A DNA stretch of 64,000 bases, taken from NCBI GenBank assembly GCA_050696075.1, contig JBOGUF010000126.1:62001-126000 (forward strand), written 5' to 3'. The position numbers were made by a program, and so were the translations under genes. Positions 17,970 to 26,517 of the stretch are shown one piece after another (position 1 is the stretch's first letter; each line of letters starts with the position of its first letter). The DNA comes from JBOGUF01 sp050696075. Lineage in GTDB: Bacteria; Chloroflexota; Chloroflexia; Thermomicrobiales; UBA6265. The notes under the pieces were generated by a model. That model had not been told where the DNA came from. It saw only the letters and a program-made list of their open reading frames with translations, and did not search any database.

Positions 17970-18950
17970 TCACATCTTATCTGAGCGCGCAACCAACGAC
18001 GTGCGCGCCGAGACCACGCCCGTCAACACCGGCTCCGCGGCCAGCATCCGCCCCAGCCCCTCCGCCAGCGATACCCGGCTCGCGAACCCCAGATCGTGAC
18101 GAGCGGCCGAAACGTCGGCGCTCGAGTGCCGAATGTCGCCGGCACGCGTCGGCGCGTAGATCGGCGCCACATCGGCGCCCACCAGATCGCTCAGCGTCGC
18201 CAAGAGCGCATTGAGGGTGATCGCCTGCCCGCCCGCAACGTTGTACGCATTGCCCGCCACGCCCGCCGCCGTCGCGGCCAGCAGATTAGCCTCGACCACG
18301 TCCGAAACGTAGACGAAGTCGCGCGTCTGCTCCCCATCACCGTAGATCGTGGGGGCGATGCCGCCGCGCAGCGCGGCGAGGAAGCGCGGGATCACCGCCG
18401 CGTAAGGAGATGCCGGGTCCTGCCGCGGACCATAGACGTTGAAGTAGCGCAGAGCCACCGCCTCCAGCCCGTAGGCGCGGCTAAAGACCGCGCAGAGGTC
18501 TTCCCCGGCCTGCTTGGACGCCGCGTACGGCGAGATCGGGTCGGGCAGCATCCGCTCGTGCCTCGGCAGCTCCGGCGACTCGCCGTAGACCGCGCTGGAA
18601 GAGGCGACCACGACCCGCCGGCAGCCGGCGGCGCGCGCCGCCAGGAGGACGTTGAGCGTGCCCATCACGTTGACGGCGTAGGTGGTGGCGGGGTCGGCAA
18701 CCGAGCGCGGCACCGAGATCTCGGCCGCCTGGTGGAAAACGACCTCGCGGCCGATCGCCGCCCGCTCTACGGCTGCCTTGTCCCGGACGTCGGCGCGCAC
18801 CACCTCGACGTCGTCACGCACCGCATCCAGGTTGGCCGGGCAGCCGCCGGCGAGATTGTCGAGCACGCACACGCGCGCGCCGTCGCCGACCAACCGCTCG
18901 ACCAGATGCGACCCGATAAAACCCGCCCCGCCCGTCACGAGTGCCTGCAC
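17970..18950 (-). CDS. NAD-dependent epimerase/dehydratase (UDP-glucose 4-epimerase-like SDR)
   Basis: An extended SDR enzyme of 326 residues. The N-terminal Rossmann motif is TGGAGFIGSHLVERL, and the catalytic YAASKQAGED supplies Tyr and Lys. SSSAVYGE and YFNVYGPRQDP are typical of GalE-like sugar-nucleotide epimerases. It would supply an epimerised sugar nucleotide for the locus. The GTG at 18950, with GAGG 10 bases before it, puts the Rossmann strand at the N-terminus as usual. An ATG at 18989 is the alternative. It is transcribed towards the glycosyltransferase operon. Exact substrate unknown. Confidence 0.88.
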   Translation of the reverse strand: MQALVTGGAGFIGSHLVERLVGDGARVCVLDNLAGGCPANLDAVRDDVEVVRADVRDKAAVERAAIGREVVFHQAAEISVPRSVADPATTYAVNVMGTLNVLLAARAAGCRRVVVASSSAVYGESPELPRHERMLPDPISPYAASKQAGEDLCAVFSRAYGLEAVALRYFNVYGPRQDPASPYAAVIPRFLAALRGGIAPTIYGDGEQTRDFVYVSDVVEANLLAATAAGVAGNAYNVAGGQAITLNALLATLSDLVGADVAPIYAPTRAGDIRHSSADVSAARHDLGFASRVSLAEGLGRMLAAEPVLTGVVSARTSLVARSDKM

Positions 18951-19040
18951 AGGAAACCATCCTCGCTCGCCGGCGCTGCCGGTCCTCATCACCTTGTTCA
19001 GACATTAATGGTACCATGACTTTCATGCTAGCCCATATGG

Positions 19041-19079
19041 TTGACCGATGCGCCAGTAAGTAGTACTATAGGGTCCCTA
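19041..19079 (+). promoter_or_regulatory. promoter of the XRE regulator with TAGTACTA palindrome
   Basis: TTGACC (19041-19046), a 17-bp spacer and TACTAT (19064-19069) form a sigma70-like promoter about 170 bp before the XRE gene. TAGTACTA (19061-19068) overlaps the -10 box, and a second near-palindrome TAGGGTCCCTA (19069-19079) covers the expected transcription start. The position fits autoregulation, which is inferred. Confidence 0.45.
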
Positions 19080-19242
19080 CCACCGCATTTGCCGGCACAG
19101 CAACCGGCAGCGGCCCATGCGCCCTGACCCACGTGACCCGTCCTGGTTCGATCCCCGCCACGCGGTGCCGATCGACGGGTCCTCGCTGCACCGCGGGGGA
19201 CCGCCGTGTCGTTGCGAGTGATTAGGATCGAGAAGGATGTCG

Positions 19243-19527
19243 ATGGAAACGGTAGACACAGGAGAGTTCCACGTCGCCAATTCGGGATTCCCCCAAGGCG
19301 CCGTCCTCGATAGCGCCTGGGGACTGGAAGTCGGTCTCCGCGTGCGTGAGCTACGCATGCAGCGCGACCTGACGCAGCAAGAGCTGGCCCACCTGGCGGA
19401 CCTGTCGATCTCGTCCGTGTCGCGGCTGGAACGGGGGGATCGCCCGCCGACGATCCGCATGCTGCGCCGTCTGGCCGTTGTCTTCAGCATCAAACTTCAG
19501 GAGCTGCTCGGCATCGAGGAGACCTGA
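19243..19527 (+). CDS. XRE-family HTH transcriptional regulator
   Basis: A small DNA-binding protein of 94 residues with one Cro/CI-type helix-turn-helix: LRVRELRMQRDLTQQELAHL, then DLSISSVSRLERGDRPPT and a C-terminal helical end. There is no sensor domain, so it probably dimerises through its flanking helices. AGAAGG lies 6 bases before the ATG at 19243. An in-frame ATG at 19237 would overlap that site. The gene sits alone in the middle of the polysaccharide locus, just upstream of the cyclic-di-GMP protein. It is a natural candidate to read the TAGTACTA sites, but nothing in the sequence proves that. Confidence 0.85.
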   Translation: METVDTGEFHVANSGFPQGAVLDSAWGLEVGLRVRELRMQRDLTQQELAHLADLSISSVSRLERGDRPPTIRMLRRLAVVFSIKLQELLGIEET

Positions 19528-19754
19528 GTCTCGGCGCTGTTGACGCCCCGGCGGCGCCGTCCCTGAACTCCTGCTCCGGCGCTCCGCGCTGCTTCCCGCG
19601 ACCGATCACGTGCATTCACGCACCTATTGCGTGCGCCCCCCCCAAAACGACTATTCAACTCGACTCCCATCCAAAGTACGATATACAATCGAAGCGTTTC
19701 GTCTGTCCAACTCCGCCAACGGGGCGACGCTGCCCGACGTCAGGGGGCGGTTGG

Positions 19755-22700
19755 GTGCAACGTATGATCAGCGCGCATTACGGAGCGCGGGCTGGTTGGT
19801 GGCTCTTTGTTGCGGGAAGCGCGGCTGCCTGGCTCGGCTACTTCCTGTTGTCAGGCGTCACGCGAGGGCTCTGGCTCGGCGCGGTCGGTCTCGCCGCCGT
19901 CGTGGCAATTGTGGTCGGCACGCAACGCTACCGGCCGCGCCGCCGCGTAGCGTGGCTTCTTGTCGCCGCGAGTTTGCTCCTGATCGCCGCTGGTGATCTG
20001 ATCGCTGGCGTTGATGAGGACTTCCGCGCCGCCGCCCGGTTCCCCTCCATCGCCGATGGCGTCTCCCTGGCCGGCCGCGCCGTCCTCCCCCTGGCGCTGG
20101 TCCTCATGATCCACCGCCGCTCCCGGTATGTCGATTGGAGCGCCACCATCGACGCCGCCATTGTGGCCGCGGCCGCCGCTCTTCCGGCGTGGGTCTTCCT
20201 GGTGCAGCCCGCGACCGACGACCTGGATGTCACACGTGTGGTGCGCCTGAGCGTTTTGGCCTTCCCCCTGCTCGATGTCCTGGCGCTGGCGGTCGTGGCG
20301 CGCCTGGTGTTCGGGACCGACAAGCGGATTGCCGCCGGCGGTCTGCTCCTCGTCGGCCTCGTCGCCCTCCTGGCGGGCGACGTCGCCTACCTGACCCTCG
20401 TCCTCGACGGCACGTTTGATACCGGCCACCCCATGCACGCCGGTTGGCTCCTCATGTACTCAGCGTGCGCCGCGGCAGGACTACACCCGTCGATGCGTTG
20501 GCTGGGAGCGCCGGTCTCCGACGCGCGCTCCCGCTTCACCGCGCGGCGCCTGGTGGCGATGGCGGCGGCCTCGCTCCTTGTGCCCGCCGTCTTGGCGCTC
20601 CAGTGGCAGCGAGGTGAGCGCATCGACGTGCCGCTCTTCGCCGCCAGCGCGGCGGCGCTCTCGCTGCTTGTCATTGTCCGCGGCCACAGCCTGGCATTGG
20701 AGCACGCCGACCGCGGCGAGGATGCGCAACGATGGCGCGGCGAGCAGCGCTTCCGCGCCCTTGTCCGGCACGCCGCGGACCTTGTGGCGATCCTCGATGG
20801 CGAGGGCGTCTTCCAGTTTGCCAGCCCGGCGGTCGAGCAGATGCTCGGGCGCCGCTCCAACGACCTCATCGGGTTGAGGTTCAGCGACCTTGTCGAGCCG
20901 GACGAGGGGGCGCGCCTCTGGTGGTTCTTTGCCGAGCTTGTCGGCGTCCCCGGGCGGCACGCCACCACCACACTGCGATTGCGGCACAAGGACGGCGATG
21001 TGCGGGTCCTCGAGCTATCGGCCACGAACCTGCTGGCCACGCCGGAAGTGGGCGGAGTCGTCATCAACGCCCGCGACATCAGCGAGCGCGAGCGCACCGT
21101 CATGCGGCCGAGTCAGACCGCGTCCAAGTATCAAACGCTCATCGAGCAAATCCCGGTCATCACCTACATTGGGGCGCTCGATCCGCGGAATGTGCGGGAT
21201 TGGACGCTGCTCCACGTCAGTCCGCAAGTGGAAACGCTGCTCGGCTACTCGGTGGACGAGTATGTGGGCGGCCCTCGGCTCTGGCGACAATCCATCCATC
21301 CCGATGACCGTGAGCGAGTCACGGCCGACGAGGCCCGCACCGCGCGCACCGGCGAGCCGATCCGCGTCGAGTACCGCGTGCTCGCCTCCGATGGGCGGGT
21401 CGTCTGGGTGCGCGACGAGGCGGTGCTGATCGGCGACGAGGCGGGAGAGCCGATCTATTGGCATGGGGTGATCTTCGACATCACCGAGCGCAAGCGGTTC
21501 GAGGACGCGCTGACTCACCAGGCGTTCCACGACCCGCTGACGGGTCTGCCCAATCGGGCGCTGTTCCTGGATCGCCTCACCCACGCCTTCGAGGCGTCCC
21601 GGCGCCGGAACCGGGCGCTCGCGGTCCTCTTCATGGACCTCAATGGGTTCAAACTGATCAACGACAGCCTCGGCCACGATGCCGGGGACCGCGCCCTCGT
21701 GCTGGTCGCGCGTCGCCTGGAGCAGTGCCGGCGCCCCGGCGATACCCTCGCCCGGTTCGGCGGTGACGAGTTTGCCTTGCTGCTCGAAGAGATCGCCGAC
21801 GCCCGCGGGGCGCTCACGGTGACGGAACGGATCGCCGAAACGCTGCGGGAACCGCTGGCGATCGAGGGCCAAGAAGTGGTCATCAGTGTCAGCGTCGGCA
21901 TCGCCGTCAGCGTCGCCGACCACGAGGATCCCGGCGACATTCTGCGCGAGGCGGACGCCGCCATGTACGAGGCCAAGCGGACCCAGGCCGGCTGCGCGAT
22001 CTTCGACGACCGGATGACCGAGCATGCGCGGACGCGGCTGCAGCTGGAAGCGGACCTGCGACGCGCGGTGGCGGGTGATGAACTGCGGCTCGCCTATCAG
22101 CCGGTGGTGGAGTTGGCGACAGGTCGCATCGTCGAGATCGAGGCGTTGGTGCGGTGGGCCCATCCGGAACACGGGACGCTTTTGCCGCCAGTCTTTGTCC
22201 CTCTGGCGGAGGAGACGGGGCTGATCGAACCGATGGGCCGCTGGGTGCTCGAGACGGCGTGCCGCCAGGCCATGACCTGGCAGGGAGACGACCTGGGAGA
22301 TCCGCCGGTCGTGGCGGTAAACCTCTCCGCGCGGCAGCTTGGGCGCCCCGCGCTGATTGAGGACGTGACCCAGGCGCTGGAGGCGAGCAATCTCGATCCC
22401 CGGCGCTTGAAGCTGGAGGTGACAGAGAGCACGGCCATGGCAGAGGAAGGGGCGATCACGATGATGCGCGCTCTGAAGGCGCTCGGCGTGCAATTGGCCC
22501 TCGACGACTTCGGGACCGGCTACTCGGGCTTGAGTGTCCTCAAGCGTTTCCCACTCGACGACCTGAAACTCGATCGCACCTTTGTCGCCGGGATCGGGCG
22601 GGATGCGGGCGACACCGCGATCGTCGCCGCGGTGGTGGCATTCGCCCAGGCATTGGAGCTGCGTGTGACCGCGGAAGGGATCGAGACGGCGGCGCAGGTC

Positions 22701-22838
22701 ACCGCGGTGCGCGAACTAGGCTGCGAGCGCGCCCAGGGTTTCTACTTTGCCCGGCCTTTGACGGGCGAGGCGCTCACCGCCTTGCTCGATCGCGGTCTCG
22801 CAATGACCGACCTGGCGTCGGCCAGGCTTCTGAGCTGA
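19755..22838 (+). CDS. membrane PAS-PAS-GGDEF-EAL cyclic-di-GMP signalling protein
   Basis: A 1027-residue protein with roughly nine N-terminal membrane helices (residues 10-310). Two PAS domains follow (about 325-440 and 455-590), then a GGDEF domain (from DPLTGLPNR, active site RFGGDEFA) and an EAL domain (EIEALVRW onward, NLSARQLG, DDFGTGYSGL, ETAAQV). Both catalytic motifs are intact. An inhibitory I-site RPGD sits five residues before GGDEF, so both synthesis and breakdown of cyclic-di-GMP are possible. GTG at 19755 or ATG at 19764 may start it. Its place inside a glycan locus suggests control of polysaccharide output. Confidence 0.9.
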   Translation: MQRMISAHYGARAGWWLFVAGSAAAWLGYFLLSGVTRGLWLGAVGLAAVVAIVVGTQRYRPRRRVAWLLVAASLLLIAAGDLIAGVDEDFRAAARFPSIADGVSLAGRAVLPLALVLMIHRRSRYVDWSATIDAAIVAAAAALPAWVFLVQPATDDLDVTRVVRLSVLAFPLLDVLALAVVARLVFGTDKRIAAGGLLLVGLVALLAGDVAYLTLVLDGTFDTGHPMHAGWLLMYSACAAAGLHPSMRWLGAPVSDARSRFTARRLVAMAAASLLVPAVLALQWQRGERIDVPLFAASAAALSLLVIVRGHSLALEHADRGEDAQRWRGEQRFRALVRHAADLVAILDGEGVFQFASPAVEQMLGRRSNDLIGLRFSDLVEPDEGARLWWFFAELVGVPGRHATTTLRLRHKDGDVRVLELSATNLLATPEVGGVVINARDISERERTVMRPSQTASKYQTLIEQIPVITYIGALDPRNVRDWTLLHVSPQVETLLGYSVDEYVGGPRLWRQSIHPDDRERVTADEARTARTGEPIRVEYRVLASDGRVVWVRDEAVLIGDEAGEPIYWHGVIFDITERKRFEDALTHQAFHDPLTGLPNRALFLDRLTHAFEASRRRNRALAVLFMDLNGFKLINDSLGHDAGDRALVLVARRLEQCRRPGDTLARFGGDEFALLLEEIADARGALTVTERIAETLREPLAIEGQEVVISVSVGIAVSVADHEDPGDILREADAAMYEAKRTQAGCAIFDDRMTEHARTRLQLEADLRRAVAGDELRLAYQPVVELATGRIVEIEALVRWAHPEHGTLLPPVFVPLAEETGLIEPMGRWVLETACRQAMTWQGDDLGDPPVVAVNLSARQLGRPALIEDVTQALEASNLDPRRLKLEVTESTAMAEEGAITMMRALKALGVQLALDDFGTGYSGLSVLKRFPLDDLKLDRTFVAGIGRDAGDTAIVAAVVAFAQALELRVTAEGIETAAQVTAVRELGCERAQGFYFARPLTGEALTALLDRGLAMTDLASARLLS

Positions 22839-22947
22839 CCGGCGGACGACAACCAATCCCCCCGATTCCTGCTCCCCCTTCATCGACATCGGTCCCCACG
22901 TGCCGCCTACTGGAGACCCGACGTGGCGAACCTCCGCGGCGCGTGGT

Positions 22948-23025
22948 CTACGACCACTTGACGTTGGACCACTTGACGTTGGACCACTTCACGTTGGACC
23001 ACTTCACGTTCGCCCAGATTCGCAT
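22948..23025 (-). CDS. 25-residue NVKWS-repeat peptide
   Basis: A tiny gene encoding MRIWA followed by four exact NVKWS repeats and a stop. AAGGAG sits 10 bases before the ATG at 23025, within AGGAAGGAG, an excellent ribosome-binding site. A consensus-like promoter lies 215 bp upstream at 23240-23268. The repeats use GTG in the first two units and GTC in the last two, and the last Ser codon differs, so the peptide repeat is kept despite synonymous changes. Alternating Trp, Lys and Val would give an amphipathic cationic strand. I do not know the function. Similar short Trp-containing repeats occur at C-termini of some secreted bacterial proteases. Confidence 0.6.
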   Translation of the reverse strand: MRIWANVKWSNVKWSNVKWSNVKWS

Positions 23026-23239
23026 GGTGCTTCCGCTCCTTCCTGTTGGTTGATCGCTCGTACAAACTGTGATCGCCGTCCCTACCGCAACGCCGACCCC
23101 CTCTTGCCCCGTCCCCCCCGCCCTGTCTCCTTTCCGATGCTCCCGTGTTCGAAGCTAGACAGTCGTCCACCGGCGCGGTTGCGTTGCATCAGCGGATATC
23201 AGCGGTGCGACCGACCTATCGCAAGGGCGATCCTAGGTG

Positions 23240-23268
23240 AATATAGCACGATGATCCCGGACCGTCAA
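23240..23268 (-). promoter_or_regulatory. sigma70-like promoter for the NVKWS peptide gene
   Basis: On the minus strand TTGACG (23268-23263), a spacer of exactly 17 bp and TATATT (23245-23240) match the sigma70 consensus well. Transcription would begin near 23233, giving a leader of about 208 bases before the peptide start at 23025. The leader contains no structure I can assign with confidence. Confidence 0.6.
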
Positions 23269-23303
23269 GCACCTATCTCCTGAACGTACTGTGCTGAACG
23301 GGC

Positions 23304-23311
23304 TAGTACTA
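23304..23311. promoter_or_regulatory. TAGTACTA palindrome (third intergenic copy)
   Basis: An exact copy of the 8-bp palindrome seen at 11225 and 19061. It lies about 36 bp upstream of the -35 box of the NVKWS peptide promoter, in the 380-bp gap (23026-23404) before the beta-helix gene. The rest of that gap holds the peptide leader and promoter and no other gene. Confidence 0.4.
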
Positions 23312-23404
23312 TTTGCCGTGTAGCGCCCGCAACCGTGTCCGAATGACCCGTCGGCGTCGCGGTGACGCGCCGCGGGATACCTGGCCGGCCGCGGCGCGCC
23401 CGGT

Positions 23405-25237
23405 TCAGCGACGTTCGGGCGCCAAGGGAATGTCCGCGTCGGTGAGCACCCGCGCCATGTCGGCGACGGACAGGTATACCCCCTGCTCCTCGCCGGCCGT
23501 GGCGTTGAATTCAGCGAGGCCCGCCACCTCTCCGTCCCACTGAAACCGGCTGTCGGCTCGATCTGGCTCAGGGTACCAATAGCGGTTGTGCGCGCCGCGG
23601 TTATACGAGGCCGGAACGAAAAGGACGCTCGCGAGGCCGCCGCCCTCGACCCAGGCCAGGGTATGGCCGTCGTCGGCCGCGACAATGACGTTGCCGTGGA
23701 CATAGTTCCCCATCACCGCGTTCCACTCCGGGAAACGGTCGGTTGCCGTGATCGCGATTCCGTCCGCGTTCCAGGCGACGGTGTTGGCATAGACTTCGGT
23801 GTGGCTGCTGTTGGCCAGCAAGATGCCCGCGCTGCTCACCCAGTCCGGATGGCCCCAGCCATTTTCCCAGACGGCGTTGCCGAAGATCCGGCCGCCCCGC
23901 CCCATCTCGTAGAGGATCCCACCGTTGGCGCGATTGTGGTGGACGCGGTTGTTGCTGATGACCCAGTCGTGACAGTCGTAATCGCACCAGATGCCGGGAC
24001 CGTCGTTGTGGTCTGACCTATTGCCGTCGACGATGATGCGGTCGCCGCGGGTTCCCTTCAGCCCGCCCGCTTCCCAGAATGGGTCGGCGCCCTCGGTGTT
24101 GTTATGGTGCAGGTGGTTGCCGTGGATCAGCATGTCGTCACCGCCGAGGCTGACGCCCAGGATCCCTCCACGGCTGATGTCGTTGTCGATCAGTTGGTGA
24201 CCGATGCCGGTCAAGCGGATATTCGCTCCATGGGCGTCGGAGAGCATGTTGCCCGCAACCACCCAGTTATCGTGTTCGGGCCCGTTCCAGATCGCCCCCT
24301 CCTGGTAAGGCGTCGCCGCGTGCCGCATGCGAAAGCCTCGGATCGTCACGTCGCCCGCCGCGCCGATAATCCACCGCTCGCGGGTCGTCACCTCGACGAC
24401 CTGCCCCGTCGGCTCGTCGGCCAGGACCACCCGGCGCGCACTGTCGACGGCGAACTGACCGCTCGTCGGGTTCGCCGCCACCTGCGTCAGCGGCCGGCCG
24501 TCGACGAAGACTTGCGCCGGCCACTGGCAGCGGCTGGTCCCCGCCTGGCAGACGCCGGCGATCGTGAACGGCGGCAGGGTTCCCCGCACCCAATATCCGT
24601 CGCTCTCGGTCCAGCCAGTCCAGACATCGCTGCCGCGGAGCTCGGCCAAGCCCTGGCCGTCGAGGGTGAGCGGCTTGGCGATGGTGACCGTCTCGCGGTA
24701 GACGCACGGCGGCACCTTGATCACCGCGCCCGCCGCGGCCGCGTCGACCAGCGCCTGCATCGTCGTCGGGCAGTCTCCGCCCGTCGTCGCAATCGCGCTC
24801 GGGTCGAAGCTGCCCGCCGGTTCGGGCGGCCGGGTATCATCGCCAGCCGGTTTGACTTCGAGTGATACCGATGCGCTGATGGGACGATCGGCGTGGGAAT
24901 CGGCGGTCACGCGGGCGGTGATGACGTAGCTTCCTCGAGGGACGTGCGGAATCGTGACCGTTGCGAAGAGGGCGCCCGCGCTGTCCGTGGGGAAGGTGGC
25001 GAGCACGCTGCCGTCGACCCACACCAGGGCCCCCTCTGCCTCGGGCGGAAACCCCCAGCCGATGGCTGTCAGCGTGCTCCCCGCGGACGCCGTGCTCTCG
25101 CCGAGTCGCACCACCGGCGCGGCCGCCATGCGGCGGCTCAAGGTCGCGATCAAGACCAAGACGAGGGTGACGACGAGCGCAACCGCGGCCAGCCTAGCCC
25201 ATACGTCCTTGTTTTGCAGCCATCGATATGACTCCAT
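23405..25237 (-). CDS. membrane-anchored right-handed parallel beta-helix protein
   Basis: A 610-residue extracytoplasmic protein. The N-terminal hydrophobic helix (WARLAAVALVVTLVLVLIATL) anchors or exports it. A beta-sandwich-like region follows (GWGFPPEAEGALVWVDG), then a right-handed parallel beta-helix of NosD/pectate-lyase type from about residue 150, with repeated G-x-N and H-N turns such as WVISNNRVHHN, VVAGNMLSDAHG and IIVDGNRSDHND. Such proteins bind or cleave polysaccharides, and a lyase or modifying role in this locus is inferred. The ATG at 25237 has GGGG upstream. No catalytic residues can be assigned. Confidence 0.8.
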   Translation of the reverse strand: MESYRWLQNKDVWARLAAVALVVTLVLVLIATLSRRMAAAPVVRLGESTASAGSTLTAIGWGFPPEAEGALVWVDGSVLATFPTDSAGALFATVTIPHVPRGSYVITARVTADSHADRPISASVSLEVKPAGDDTRPPEPAGSFDPSAIATTGGDCPTTMQALVDAAAAGAVIKVPPCVYRETVTIAKPLTLDGQGLAELRGSDVWTGWTESDGYWVRGTLPPFTIAGVCQAGTSRCQWPAQVFVDGRPLTQVAANPTSGQFAVDSARRVVLADEPTGQVVEVTTRERWIIGAAGDVTIRGFRMRHAATPYQEGAIWNGPEHDNWVVAGNMLSDAHGANIRLTGIGHQLIDNDISRGGILGVSLGGDDMLIHGNHLHHNNTEGADPFWEAGGLKGTRGDRIIVDGNRSDHNDGPGIWCDYDCHDWVISNNRVHHNRANGGILYEMGRGGRIFGNAVWENGWGHPDWVSSAGILLANSSHTEVYANTVAWNADGIAITATDRFPEWNAVMGNYVHGNVIVAADDGHTLAWVEGGGLASVLFVPASYNRGAHNRYWYPEPDRADSRFQWDGEVAGLAEFNATAGEEQGVYLSVADMARVLTDADIPLAPERR

Positions 25238-25308
25238 AGTACCCCATGACGCATAGGAAGCATATGCTATACTGGCCCGGCGAGTAAAGGCAGAGAAAGG
25301 CAATTCCG
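25238..25308. promoter_or_regulatory. divergent promoter region (beta-helix gene / LCP gene)
   Basis: A 71-bp divergent gap. On the + strand TATACT (25268-25273) is a good -10 box for the LCP gene, with no clear -35 box. CATATG (25261-25266) adds a short palindrome. A partial TAGTAC lies at the left edge over the start of the beta-helix gene. GAGAAAGG precedes the LCP start. Confidence 0.3.
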
Positions 25309-26517
25309 ATGACGACGGGGGCGATCTCTCAGGCTACTTGCCGCCGCGGCGCCGTGCCCCGCTGCGGCTGTGGGACAGCGCTCGGCCAGGCCGCGCCGCC
25401 CGATACGACGGCGATTCCCAATCGTCCGCATCTCCGGCTGGCGCGTCGCTGGTTTCGACGCCCGATTGTGCTCGTCTCGCTGGGCGTCCTGCTCTTGCTG
25501 GTCGGGATGGTTGGCTTCCTGTTGATCCAGGCCGGATCGACCGTGGTTACGCTGCGGCAGATCAGCACCCCGCCCGCCGCCCTCTCGGGCGCCGCCCTCG
25601 GCGGCAAGCCCGAGACGATGATCGACACCTCGGCGGCGCGGGTGAGCGCCGATTCTAGCGACGATGACAGGGGATGGTGGAACCGTGCGCGCGGGGTCGC
25701 GGCGGGCGCCGCGGACGTGACGGAAGGCGCCGTCGTTGCGGTCGGCATCAAGGATGAGCCGCCGCCGCGGACGATGACCATCCTCCTCATGGGGGTTGAC
25801 GCGCGGCCGGACGAGGAGATTGACGTCGGTGTCCGACCGGATGCCCTGGCGGTCCTCCACCTCAACGCGGAAACCGGCAGTTGCCGATTGCTTGCTATTC
25901 CTCGTGACAGCCGCGTCGAGCTGCCCGGCTACGGGCTCACCAAGGTCAACCATGCCCTCGCGGTCGGCGGCATCCCGTACCAACGCCAAGTCGTGGAGCA
26001 GTTCCTCGGCATCACGCTCGATCACTACGGCCTCATCGACTTCGGCGGCCTCACAACCCTCGTCGATGCCGTCGGCGGCGTGACGATCTCCGTGCCGGAG
26101 GCGTTTACCTCGCGCGGGGTTACCTTCGCGGCCGGCGAGCAGACGCTCGACGGCACGCAAGCATTGGAGTACGCCCGGTACCGCGGCGGACCGGACGGCG
26201 ACTTCGGCCGCATCCGGCGCCAGCAGCAGGTCATCGTGGCCCTCATCGAGGCGGCCGCCGGCCGCAACCCACTACGCGACGTCAACGAGGTGCTGCCGGC
26301 CTTGCGCGATCACATCCGCACCGACCTCACCCCGGTCGACCTCATGGGCATCGCCCTGCGCTACCGCGAGACGTGCACCGACCAGACGATCTCGATGGGC
26401 ATGCTCGACGGCACGGTCGCGACCTTCCACGACCCACTCTTGCACATGGACCTGTCATACGTCGTGGTCGACGAGGCCGAAGTCCGCCGCAAGGTGGCCG
26501 CGCTCCTGGATGAGTAA
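25309..26517 (+). CDS. LytR-CpsA-Psr (LCP) family glycopolymer transferase
   Basis: A 402-residue membrane protein. A cytoplasmic N-terminal tail with two Cys (CRRGAVPRCGCG) leads into one transmembrane helix (IVLVSLGVLLLLVGMVGFLL), then an extracytoplasmic LCP domain. The domain shows LLMGVDARPDEEIDVGVRPD, LAIPRDSRVELPG with the conserved Arg and Asp, KVNHALAVGG and YARYRGGPDGDFGRIRRQQQ. Family members transfer undecaprenyl-linked glycans to the cell wall. Here it would attach the polysaccharide made by the preceding genes. The ATG at 25309 follows AAAGG by 9 bases. Confidence 0.9.
   Translation: MTTGAISQATCRRGAVPRCGCGTALGQAAPPDTTAIPNRPHLRLARRWFRRPIVLVSLGVLLLLVGMVGFLLIQAGSTVVTLRQISTPPAALSGAALGGKPETMIDTSAARVSADSSDDDRGWWNRARGVAAGAADVTEGAVVAVGIKDEPPPRTMTILLMGVDARPDEEIDVGVRPDALAVLHLNAETGSCRLLAIPRDSRVELPGYGLTKVNHALAVGGIPYQRQVVEQFLGITLDHYGLIDFGGLTTLVDAVGGVTISVPEAFTSRGVTFAAGEQTLDGTQALEYARYRGGPDGDFGRIRRQQQVIVALIEAAAGRNPLRDVNEVLPALRDHIRTDLTPVDLMGIALRYRETCTDQTISMGMLDGTVATFHDPLLHMDLSYVVVDEAEVRRKVAALLDE

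Noticed and set aside
22907..23170. 87-codon minus-strand frame covering the NVKWS gene in another phase
   Set aside because: The translation gives irregular Val-Val-Gln-Arg repeats without a ribosome-binding site. The NVKWS phase has a strong site and exact peptide repeats.
23026..23233. Possible cyclic-di-GMP riboswitch in the leader of the NVKWS peptide gene, suggested by the nearby GGDEF-EAL gene
   Set aside because: A few GEMM-like bases are present, but the paired stems and conserved GNRA-type loop are not found by eye. A covariance search for GEMM would decide.
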